This document shows positions 1 to 8,524 of a stretch of 64,000 nucleotides of DNA, piece by piece. The stretch comes from Psychrosphaera haliotis. Lineage in GTDB: Bacteria; Pseudomonadota; Gammaproteobacteria; Enterobacterales; Alteromonadaceae. The translations under genes were made by a program, and so were the position numbers. The DNA lies in assembly GCF_009728465.1 (NCBI RefSeq), contig NZ_WOCD01000001.1, forward strand, positions 310,001 to 374,000. Reading direction: 5' to 3'. The notes below the pieces were generated by a model. The model was not told the DNA's origin and did not search any database. It saw nothing but the letters and a program-made list of their open reading frames with translations. Each line of letters opens with the position of its first letter. Positions within the stretch are counted from its first letter, which is position 1.

Positions 1-562
1 ATCAGCTGGCATCAAGCCGGTTATCCTTGACCATAACGCGGGCAATGTGAGCGTGTTAAGAAAACTAGGGTTCGAAGTTTATTATGGCGACGCCACTCGT
101 TTAGATTTATTAGAGTCTGCGGGGGCGTCACATGCTGAGCTATTGATAATTACAATAAGTGATACCAATACAGCCAAGCAACTAGTGGAACTTACTCAAA
201 AGCATTATCCGCAGTTAAAAGTCGTAATTAATGCCAATAACCGAAGAGCATCATTTGAGTTTATGGATCTAAACCTGACAGAAATTTATCGTGAAACATT
301 CGGCACCGCGTTAAATATGGGCCAAGCTGCGATGAAACAATTAGGTATCGACCCTTATGAGGCGCACCGCTTGAAACAAATTTTTCAAAAGAAAGATGGC
401 GAAATGATGCCTGAACTATACAAGCAGCGCAGTGAAGAAGAGAGTTATATTTCACTATATCAAAAGCACCATGAACACTTAGAAGAGTTAATGAAATTAG
501 ATAATTACGACTGTATTACCGCGCTAGATAAAGCGTGGACAGCGAAGAACCCAGAGTTATAA
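1..562 (+). CDS. KefB/KefC-type K+/H+ antiporter, C-terminal RCK (TrkA-N) part, 5' truncated by the window
   Basis: The reading frame is open from base 2, upstream of the first ATG (47), so this is the 3' end of a longer gene. The visible 187 residues contain the end of a Rossmann-type TrkA-N/RCK nucleotide-binding domain: the stretch KLGFEVYYGDATRLDLL and the following SAGASHAELLIITISD closely match the KefB/KefC cytosolic domain that gates glutathione-regulated potassium efflux. The tail after about residue 110 is charged and helical, as in Kef proteins. The membrane antiporter domain should lie upstream of base 1. KefB and KefC cannot be told apart from this fragment. The next gene begins 35 bp downstream on the same strand. 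Confidence 0.85.
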   Translation, partial: SAGIKPVILDHNAGNVSVLRKLGFEVYYGDATRLDLLESAGASHAELLIITISDTNTAKQLVELTQKHYPQLKVVINANNRRASFEFMDLNLTEIYRETFGTALNMGQAAMKQLGIDPYEAHRLKQIFQKKDGEMMPELYKQRSEEESYISLYQKHHEHLEELMKLDNYDCITALDKAWTAKNPEL

Positions 563-597
563 ATCAATTTATTAAACCGTTATATAAAGGAGTTATT

Positions 598-837
598 ATG
601 TTAGGCGAAGACCATTCTTTAGTGAACGAATTTCCAGATCACAAAGATAAAATTATAGAGTTAAATAATGCAGATGCAGACTTTGCTGCGGGCGCTAAAC
701 GTTATCATTCACTCGATTCTGAAATTAGAAATTTAGAGTTGAAGAATGCACCTATCGATGATGAAACGTTTCATCAAATGAAACAGGAACGGGCTCAACT
801 AAAAGACCGTCTTTATAAAATACTGACAAGTAAATAA
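598..837 (+). CDS. YdcH/DUF465 family small protein
   Basis: This 79-residue, highly charged protein is predicted to be mostly helical, with HSLDSEIRNLE, IDDETFHQMK and LKDRLYKIL, the usual DUF465 (YdcH) pattern of two short coiled-coil helices. The start at 598 is chosen because AAGGAG sits just upstream (about 589-594); an in-frame ATG at 535 would overlap the previous gene and lacks such a site. The family has no established biochemical role. A perfect 10-bp inverted repeat (838-863) directly follows the stop but has no T-run, so it is only a possible terminator. Confidence 0.85.
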   Translation: MLGEDHSLVNEFPDHKDKIIELNNADADFAAGAKRYHSLDSEIRNLELKNAPIDDETFHQMKQERAQLKDRLYKILTSK

Positions 838-933
838 AGACTGAGTAAACGTCTACTCAGTCTGCCAGCTCTTTAGTAGAGGTAGGTAGACTGAGTCGTT
901 TTACAGTTAGAGTTCGCCCTACTCTAGATATTG

Positions 934-2950
934 TTAGTGTCCAAATTGAAAACGTATGCCTGCATTGACAGTAAAGCCGTCATTGCGTGACCAGATATTT
1001 GTTGTCCAACGGCCACTTGGATCTTGCTCCGGCAATAACAACGACTCATTATCAGTTTGACGTACATCAAGCAGGTTTTCGGCATTTAAAAAATAACTTA
1101 TTTTACCAATAGTAATTTGGCCTAGTAATCCTAAATGCCAGTACGCCTCACTTTTAACACGATTGGGGTTACCTTCAAGGTGCTGTGTTCCAGTGTAATA
1201 AGCCTCAAAGCCAACCAAATGACTACCGTGCTCTTCCCACATAATTACTGCACCGGCTGAATGCTTGGGAGTCAAAGTTAAAGGAGTTCGACCGGTTCCT
1301 GTTTCATTCAATTTTGAGGCGTCTGTGTATAAATAACTGCCTGTTAGCTTAATGTCTCTCCAGCGGTAACGAAGAAGTAACTCAGCACCGCGAATTTCAC
1401 TTTCACCCATCGCGTTCACGATACGAACTTGTTTATTCGATTGAATATCAACTGGATTAATTACTTCAAGCTCAGTCACATTTTTAACGTTAGAAGCAAA
1501 TAACGTGACACTCGTTTCGACACTGTCAAATATATAACTAATATCAAGTGAAGCCGTGGTTGCTTGCTCTTCTTCAATGTTATCAAAGGCTGCTAACCTA
1601 GATAGCCCAGCATCTTCTATGTCTTCAATAAAAGGCGTTGGTGCATAAAACCCTTGACCATAAGAACCTCGAATTACCCAACTGTCAGGGTTATACAACA
1701 TAGAAATACGAGGACTAAATTGTGTCCCATATTCGTTGTGCCAATCCGTACGTGCACTGACCGACAATGACACATCGTCGCTCGCTTCATAGTCAACTTG
1801 CGAAAATAATCCTGGTACTTTATAGCTATAGTTAAATTCGGAAAACTCTTCTGAATCAAAACTGTCTGTTTGATACGCGACACCAACCAGCCACGCAATA
1901 TCCTCGTTATACCCTGACAAGCTCGTTTCGAGTAAAGAACTTTCATGTGTGTCATTATCTTCTATCAAGCCATACACATGCTCGTGCTCTTGCTGCATAG
2001 CTGAACCTCGTACATTAAGGTTTAGCGTTTCTCCTAATGGCTGGTCAAAAATGAAACCGCTGTCGAGTCTAAGAGAGTCTTGATTTTGTTCAAATGGGTT
2101 GCCATCAGGTACGGTAGCGCCGTCTGCAGTGCCGCCTTGCCGTTCTTCTTCCATTACACCAAACGTTAAATACAAATTGGCACCACTTTCACCTTCCCAA
2201 TATATGCGAGGGCGAACCGTTGCTCGCTGATATTCAGCCATATCAAGCCAACCATCATTATCTAAGTCTTGCTGCGCTTGATTGTGTATACCTGCTGTAA
2301 CAGACGCACTTGTAGACTCATTAATTGGAGAAGATAAATAGGTCGTAATATCTTGACCCTTTTTTGAGGTAGCATTAAATAACACCTCGCCTTCAAATTC
2401 ATCAGACGGCGTTCGGGAAATTAAGTTTATCACCCCACCAAGTGCTGAGCCGCCATATAATGATGAAGCCGAAACCCTTTATAATTTCAACATTGGCAAG
2501 GTCTGTTGGAGGGATTTGCAATAAACCAATTGATGATGCTTGGCCGCCATAAAGAGGTAACCCATCACTGAGTAATTGCGTATAACGGCCATATAAACTT
2601 TGCAGGCGAATATTCGCGCTACCAAGCGCTGGTGATGTATTTTGCACTCGCACACCACCGGTTTCAGCAACAAGCATAGAAATATTGCCCGGCCTCATTA
2701 ACGCCTTTTCTTGAATTTCTTCACCGTTGATGATTTCTGTTCGGGTTGCCGATTCAGTTACAATACGGCCTAATCGTGATGCGGTTACTTGGATTTTTTC
2801 AATTTTCTTTTCTTTGTGCTCATGATCCTGTTCATGAGCCTGTTCATGACGTTTCTCAGGATGAACGTCGTCATGTTCGCCTTCACTAGCGTAAGATATA
2901 GTAGGGATTAATAGCGCGGCGAGCGCAACTTTATTGTACTTAGTTAGCAT
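934..2950 (-). pseudogene. TonB-dependent receptor, probable metal uptake, one frameshift
   Basis: An outer-membrane TonB-dependent receptor of about 670 residues is split into two frames: 2402-2950 (signal peptide and plug) and 934 to about 2470 (rest of the plug and the barrel). The N-terminal part has a signal peptide ending near YASEGE, a His/Glu-rich stretch (HDDVHPEKRHEQAHEQDHEH), a TonB box-like IEKIQVTASR and plug residues to VEIIKG. The other frame resumes at once with ASSLYGGSALGG, the standard plug motif. Joining them needs loss of one base near 2469-2473. The barrel ends in a C-terminal aromatic-rich strand (AGIRFQFGH). The His-rich segment and the Cys-rich neighbour suggest copper or zinc, which is inference. 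It is probably one intact gene with an indel error, but true inactivation cannot be excluded. Confidence 0.85.
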
Positions 2951-3034
2951 TATTTACCTCAACGAATACAAACAACTATGACGTTTTCACAATTGTTAAA
3001 TAAATTTTAATGTTGTTTTAGATCTAGCGTGTGA

Positions 3035-3490
3035 CTAGGAGGTAAAAATGGGAGGCCGATAAAGCAATGCAGAAATAAATTGAGTGGCTTTTATAACTGA
3101 CGGTAGTGACGGTTGTGTTAGTAATATGGACTCAGATAGATAAAAACTGCTTTCCAAATACATAAAGGAAGCACAAGAGTTTGCAGGACAAATACATTCA
3201 TTCTCACAGCACTCTACTTCGCAACAATCATCTTCATTTTCTTCAGCTTTGTGTTCCAACACTTTAGTCGTGTTCGTATTGATAACGTTATTGGCATCGA
3301 TATTGGTATAGCTATTGTTACTGTTACTGGCATCGTTATTTGTATCGCTACTAACGTTTACCTGAAGTACTTTTGTGTGCTTGTCTAAAGTCTCTTCTAA
3401 AGGAACCACAAAATGAACCGCCATTGCTTGCCCAACAAAGGCAACCAAAAGAGTGATCATAAATAGTAACTTAGACAATGACTTGAGCAT
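3035..3490 (-). CDS. CopL-like Cys-rich exported metal-binding protein
   Basis: The protein has 151 residues from the ATG at 3490, chosen because AGGTG lies about 8 nt upstream and because it gives a clean signal peptide (LLFMITLLVAFVGQAMA). An upstream ATG at 3562 would add 24 residues before the signal. The mature part has an Asn/Ser-rich linker and then a metal-thiolate-like cluster DDCCEVECCENECICPANSC, resembling the Cys-rich core of CopL-type regulatory proteins. It lies 84 bp upstream of the TonB receptor on the same strand, so the two are probably co-transcribed and metal-responsive. The family call rests on the Cys pattern and context only. Confidence 0.55.
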   Translation of the reverse strand: MLKSLSKLLFMITLLVAFVGQAMAVHFVVPLEETLDKHTKVLQVNVSSDTNNDASNSNNSYTNIDANNVINTNTTKVLEHKAEENEDDCCEVECCENECICPANSCASFMYLESSFYLSESILLTQPSLPSVIKATQFISALLYRPPIFTS

Positions 3491-3562
3491 AAATACACCT
3501 GAAAAATTCATCGCCATTGTAGGTGCTTTTTGGGAATAAGTGAATACTTCTGAAAAGAACAC

Positions 3563-4012
3563 TTTTTACATTTTTTTTTTATCTTTTGAAGAAATAGAAA
3601 AACTGCCTTTCGGGGGGATTATATCTAAACTTAGTCTCGGTTGTATTTTTCAATGTGTTCGACAAAAACTTTGAGCGTATGTAGCGAAGCTTTTGACTAA
3701 AGCGTTACTTGATTTACTAGATTCTCACTCACTCTGAAAGTCAGTTTTGTGCCATAAGCGGACGTTAGATGATGGTGGGAGTAATACATAAAATCAATGG
3801 TAACGACATTATTCCTACTTTGATTAAAAAGCCCTGCTAAGGAGTTTTTTATTGTGTGAGATCAAGCTCATGCTTAACCATTAGCTATTTGTTTTATTTA
3901 AATAATATTATTGTGCTATGGTCAAATTTAGTGGGTAATCAATCAGACAATATATACAAGGAAAGCCAAGCTTAATTCGAAAGAAAAGCTAGGTATTCAT
4001 AAAGGACTAAAA
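3563..4012. other. Intergenic region upstream of the Gabija module
   Basis: These 450 bp separate the CopL-like gene (minus) from gajA (plus), so promoters in both directions are expected. The region holds a long T-run (about 3567-3578) and the sequence ATAAGCGGAC (3754-3763), whose reverse complement occurs just after the module at 8259-8268. An AAAGGAC ribosome-binding site lies at about 4001-4007. No convincing open frame, RNA gene or integrase site was seen. Confidence 0.6.
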
Positions 4013-6121
4013 TTGAAAATATCAAAAATTCAAATCAGAAATTTCAGGTTGTTAAAGGAATTTTCTTTAGATCTTGAAGATGAACTTTCGCTTATTCTCG
4101 GTAAGAATAACACAGGAAAAACTTCTATATTGACCGCGCTTGATAAGTTTCTTAATCAATCAAGCCGTAGGAGCATTACGCTTGATGACTTCAATGTTGG
4201 ATTGAAAAAAGTGTTGCTTCAATACCTTTCTGGTGCCAAAGAACTTCCTATTGAGAACTGTTATCAACCCTTAGGAATAGAACTTAAAGTATATATTGAG
4301 TACACAGAGCAAGATGACTTGTCACAAGTTAGTTCACTGATAATGAGCCTAGACCCCGATGATAATAATATTGTTTTGAAGTTTGAATACAATATTGACC
4401 ATGAGCAGCTTATCAAGCTTAAAGATGACTATACCGAACAATCTGAAAAATTTGATAATAATCCTGAATTATTTCTTAAAGAACACCTCGGTGACTATTT
4501 TGGGTCAGTAAAAAAGAAAAGCCTTTTATTCACCGATGAAGCTGTTTTTATTGACCTTGTAAAAGAGAATATTCCCCTCAATGACATCTTATCATTCAAC
4601 TTTATTAGTGCCAAAAGAAGTGTGACTAATAAAGATAATGATAAAACCTTATCTCATCAAACGGCTAAGATATATAAGATCTCAGACGAGTCAAATGAAC
4701 AAATAGATGCCTCCGAAAAGTTTAAAGAAACCCTTCGAAAGACTGATGATGAGTTAAGTGCAATTTATGCAGATATGTTTGATGGGCTAATTCAGAAGAT
4801 TAACCAGTTTGGCGGTGTAAATCCTACAGATACCAAACTAAAAGTATCATCAACACTACAACACCGTGATTTACTCGATGGTAATACAACAGTGATGTAC
4901 TCGCACGATACTCATGACCTGCCAGAGCATTATAATGGTTTAGGGTATATGAACTTGATAAGCATGATCTTTGATATTGAAATGGTCATGGGCAAGTTTC
5001 GACGTTCACTAAAGGAAAAACCTGCTGCGATTAATTTGTTTTTTATTGAAGAACCAGAAGCGCACACTCACCCTCAAATGCAATATATCTTTATCAAAAA
5101 CATTAAAACATTATTGAAAGGTAATCGAGAACGCGATGATGGAATAACGATTCAACTTCAAACGGCTATTACAACACACTCATCTCATATTGTTTCTGAA
5201 TGTGATTTTGATGATATTAAGTATTTGCGAAAAAACAACTCAACCTGTGATGTTAAAGCAAAAAACCTGAAATCACTTCAAGATGAGTACAAATCAGAAG
5301 ATGATGCTGAAGATATTAAACTGAAAAAAGCTTATAAGTTTTTGAAGCAGTATTTGACTTTAAATCGAGCAGAGCTATTTTTTGCGGACAAAGCTATTTT
5401 TATTGAAGGAGAGACTGAAAAAATATTAGTCCCTGCCATGATGAAAAAAATTGATCAAGAGTTTAGTGCTCCTGATGAAACACCATTATTATCTCAAAAT
5501 ATCTCAATGGTTGAGGTTGGTGCTTATTCGCAAACATTTGAGAAATTCATCGATTTTATCGGGGTTAAATCATTAGTTATTACTGATATTGATAGTCAAT
5601 ATGTACGAGATAGTATTAAGGATGGTAATACAAAGAAAGAGACAATTAAATGTAAGCCTTCAGATCCACTCGCTGACCAAACTTCAAATGCATCATTAAA
5701 ATTTTTCTTCGGTAATGACGATTTAGCTTTTTACAAAAATTTATCCATTAATCAAAAGTCATTAAGAAAAGATGGTACCCAATGGATTCAAGATCCTGAT
5801 GGATACTTCCTAATGGCTTACCAAACAAACGAGGACGGCTATCATGGACGTAGCTTTGAAGACGCCTTTTTTAGTTTAAATAAAGATCTATTAGGTAAGA
5901 GTGCAGAAGCTTTTCCTTCATTAACAAAGAGACATTTTGATATTTATGTAGCCAGAGACGATGCTTGCCCATTCGACTTTGCTGAAAAAGCAGTTAATAG
6001 CAAGCCAACATTAGCTATTGAAATATTACTGAATAGCAAAAAAACTGGTGATAATGAATTTAGTAATTGGCAAGTCCCTAGCTATATCAAGGAAGGATTA
6101 TTATGGCTACGCAAGAATTAG
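4013..6121 (+). CDS. gajA: Gabija-type GajA: OLD-family ATPase/TOPRIM nuclease
   Basis: The 702-residue protein begins with an SMC/RecF-like ATPase half: KISKIQIRNFR at the N terminus, Walker A GKNNTGKTS at residues 30-38 and a Walker B-like FIEEPEAHTHP near residue 343. A TOPRIM nuclease half follows, with FIEGETEK near 463 and ITDIDSQ near 521. This is the class 2 OLD architecture, and with a UvrD-like helicase directly downstream it defines the Gabija anti-phage system. Known GajA nicks DNA and is held back by nucleotides, and the system is thought to sense nucleotide depletion during infection. The start is a TTG preceded by AAAGGAC; no nearby ATG preserves the conserved N terminus. It is longer than the well-studied Bacillus GajA (about 580 residues). 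The gene is AT-richer than the neighbouring gcv genes, consistent with transfer. Confidence 0.88.
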   Translation: MKISKIQIRNFRLLKEFSLDLEDELSLILGKNNTGKTSILTALDKFLNQSSRRSITLDDFNVGLKKVLLQYLSGAKELPIENCYQPLGIELKVYIEYTEQDDLSQVSSLIMSLDPDDNNIVLKFEYNIDHEQLIKLKDDYTEQSEKFDNNPELFLKEHLGDYFGSVKKKSLLFTDEAVFIDLVKENIPLNDILSFNFISAKRSVTNKDNDKTLSHQTAKIYKISDESNEQIDASEKFKETLRKTDDELSAIYADMFDGLIQKINQFGGVNPTDTKLKVSSTLQHRDLLDGNTTVMYSHDTHDLPEHYNGLGYMNLISMIFDIEMVMGKFRRSLKEKPAAINLFFIEEPEAHTHPQMQYIFIKNIKTLLKGNRERDDGITIQLQTAITTHSSHIVSECDFDDIKYLRKNNSTCDVKAKNLKSLQDEYKSEDDAEDIKLKKAYKFLKQYLTLNRAELFFADKAIFIEGETEKILVPAMMKKIDQEFSAPDETPLLSQNISMVEVGAYSQTFEKFIDFIGVKSLVITDIDSQYVRDSIKDGNTKKETIKCKPSDPLADQTSNASLKFFFGNDDLAFYKNLSINQKSLRKDGTQWIQDPDGYFLMAYQTNEDGYHGRSFEDAFFSLNKDLLGKSAEAFPSLTKRHFDIYVARDDACPFDFAEKAVNSKPTLAIEILLNSKKTGDNEFSNWQVPSYIKEGLLWLRKN

Positions 6122-8114
6122 ATATATCGCATCTTACTACTGAATCCCAAAAAGTTATTGGGTTAATAAGACAAGGCTATAGTTTTTTATTAAGCGGTGG
6201 TGCTGGTAGCGGTAAAACCTACTCTCTAGTTGAAATATTAAAAGCCGTTTTAGTTGAAAATCCAACAACATCTATTGCCTGTATTACCTATACGAATGCA
6301 GCAGTCGATGAGATTGAAGAGCGTGTTCAGCATGAACATCTTCATGTTTCGACTATTCATGATTTTTTATGGAGTAATATTAAGCACTTTCAGTGTGAAC
6401 TGAAGAGTACGCTAATTGAATTAATAAATGATGACGAACAGCCCAAAATAAAATCTCCAGATGGAGAGAAAGTCACAAATAATTATTTTGATGATCTTGA
6501 TGGTGATATTAAATACAAAGAGTTTGTTAGGATTAAAGATGGTTGTATTTCTCATGATGAGGTGATCATTCTTGCCTGCAAAATGTATGAAAAATATGAA
6601 AAACTCTGCACTATAACTAAAGATTCATACCCATTTATTCTTGTTGATGAGTATCAAGATACAGATCCTAACGTAGTAAAGTTGTTGCTAGAGAACTTAA
6701 ATCAATCACCTAAAAGAAACATTGTTGGTTTTTTTGGTGATGCGATGCAGTCAATTTACGAAGGAAGCGTCGGGAATTTAAATGGAAATACTCAACCTAA
6801 ACGTATTGCCGCATTAAAAAAGGAACAGAACAAGCAGGGAACTTACTTCTCAGTCATTAATAATTTAAAAGAATATACTCTACTGACACCAACAGTTATA
6901 GAGGTCAAAAAAGTCCAAAACCGACGGAATCCTCAACTTGTTATAGATCTCGCTAACAAAATAAGAACTGATGGCTTAATGCAGGAGCCATCAGAAGATA
7001 TTAACGCGCCTAATATGAATGCAGATGGGACAGCAAAACAAGGAAGTGCACTTTTCCTATATTCCAATAACGATGATTTAGGCGCAGTCCGTCATCACTT
7101 AGCTTGGGACTTTGATAGTTCAATTGAGACCAAAGAACTTAACCTAACTCACAATCTAATTGCAGGAAAAGCAGGTTTTGGTGATTTAATGCGCATTTAC
7201 GATAAAGATAAAATTTTAGAATCTATTAAGCGTGTTAAGGGGTATATAAAAAAGAATGATATTAAGATAGATACTGAAAGCAGAACATTTAAGCATGTAT
7301 ATGAGGAGTTAGGTGGTTTACAAGATGGTACTCCTAAACCACTCGCACCTACCAAAGGCCAAAAAGAATATATAGATGCTAATCCCGATGTTTATGAATT
7401 AGCATTAGCGCAGCCTTATGATGAGATATCAAAACTCTACATTGATAAAGACATGTTGGTTGACGATAAAAAAAATACAGCTGATGATTTAAGTAAGCCT
7501 AGTTCTAATCGAGATGATCTGATCAAGCACTTATTTAAAATTGAGCACTGTATTTATTTGTATAAAGAAAAAAGATTTAATGAGTTTTCAAGAATTACTG
7601 ATTTCTCAATAACATCAGTTGCTGATAAGAAAAACTTAAAAAAATCAATGGAAGAATTGATTAAAGTTGAAAATAGATCTATTGACGAAGTTATAGCTCT
7701 TGCGAATCAACTTAACCTTGTTGTTGAAGATGATAAATTAGAAAGGTTTAAAGTATCTAGAAATTATGTTTATCAGCAAGTATGTCAAATACCTTATCAA
7801 CAATTTAGAGGGCTATATCAATACTTAGAAGGCTATACTCCTCTTTCAACACAGCATAAGACTAAGGGTGCAGAGTATACTAATGTACTTGTCGTTCTAG
7901 ATAATGGCCAATGGAATAGTTATAACTTTAAAAATTTATTTGAAGGAGGAGGAAAAGAAAGTGTACGGCAGAGGACAGAAAAATATTTTATGTGTGTTGC
8001 ACACGGGCTAAAGAAAACCTTGCTGTTTTTTTCCATCAACCTAGTGCAAATGTGATTGCTAAAGCCAGTGAGTGGTTTGGTGCTCACAATATTGTTAATT
8101 TGGATGAGAAATAG
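6103..8114 (+). CDS. gajB: Gabija-type GajB: UvrD-like superfamily 1 helicase, frameshift at motif VI
   Basis: The gene starts inside gajA (19-bp overlap, AAGGAAGG upstream of the ATG), so the two are translationally coupled. Motifs appear in order: Walker A GGAGSGKT near residue 30, ILVDEYQDTDP near 178, GFFGDAMQSIYE near 207, and motif V HKTKGAEYTNVLVV near 586. The frame in use ends at 8055 with an unlike tail, while the -1 frame entered at the A5 run 7979-7983 reads FYVCCTRAKENL, the canonical motif VI, and ends naturally at 8114. Either one A is missing from the sequence, the gene is broken, or ribosomes slip at GAA-AAA-TAT. GajB is known to work with GajA in phage defence. Without motif VI the helicase would be expected to be inactive. 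Confidence 0.85.
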
Positions 8115-8202
8115 CAATCTTTTAAAGGGGAAGCAGAATGACCATATTTTATGTTAACCCTGCTTAAATTAGTGTGCTATTACTGGTCATACTTCTATAT
8201 AT

Positions 8203-8237
8203 GTTTATGTCAGCTTTCTCTACAAGCTGACATAAAC
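8203..8237 (+). terminator. Hairpin terminator candidate after gajB
   Basis: A perfect 14-bp stem (8203-8216 with 8224-8237) encloses a 7-nt loop and is followed by AATAGTTTTTA. The stem is AT-rich and the T-run is offset by four bases, so the terminator is plausible but not strong. It sits about 90 bp after the restored gajB stop. Confidence 0.5.
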
Positions 8238-8488
8238 AATAGTTTTTACTTTTTCAATGTCCGCTTATCGCTCAAAGCGGCCTGTTAAATTAAACCTAAA
8301 CTTCATACTCAAAAGTGTGTGACCAGAAATGAACTACTACACGCTAATTTTCAATACGTAAATTGTTTAAGTCCATGGTCGAGTCGACATTATATTCAAC
8401 TTTTGACTCACAATACGATTTCTAACAAAAGTTACAATTCATTTTCTGGTTTTACAACTTCATTTTTGAACTTCATTTTTGAACAAAA

Positions 8489-8508
8489 AAACCGCCTTTC
8501 GGCGGTTT
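8489..8508 (-). terminator. Rho-independent terminator of gcvP
   Basis: The stem AAACCGCC/GGCGGTTT has a 4-nt loop. Read on the minus strand it is followed by a run of T, and it lies 17 bp beyond the gcvP stop. Confidence 0.85.
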
Positions 8509-8524
8509 CTTTAAAGATCAAAAA

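Larger units (their letters stand above)
8115..8524. other. Intergenic region between Gabija and gcvP
   Basis: These 410 bp lie between convergent genes. They hold the AT-rich hairpin after gajB (8203-8237), the sequence GTCCGCTTAT (8259-8268), which inverts the motif found upstream of gajA, and a near-perfect duplication of ACTTCATTTTTGA (about 8457-8482). The gcvP terminator is at 8489-8508. No gene was seen. Confidence 0.6.
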
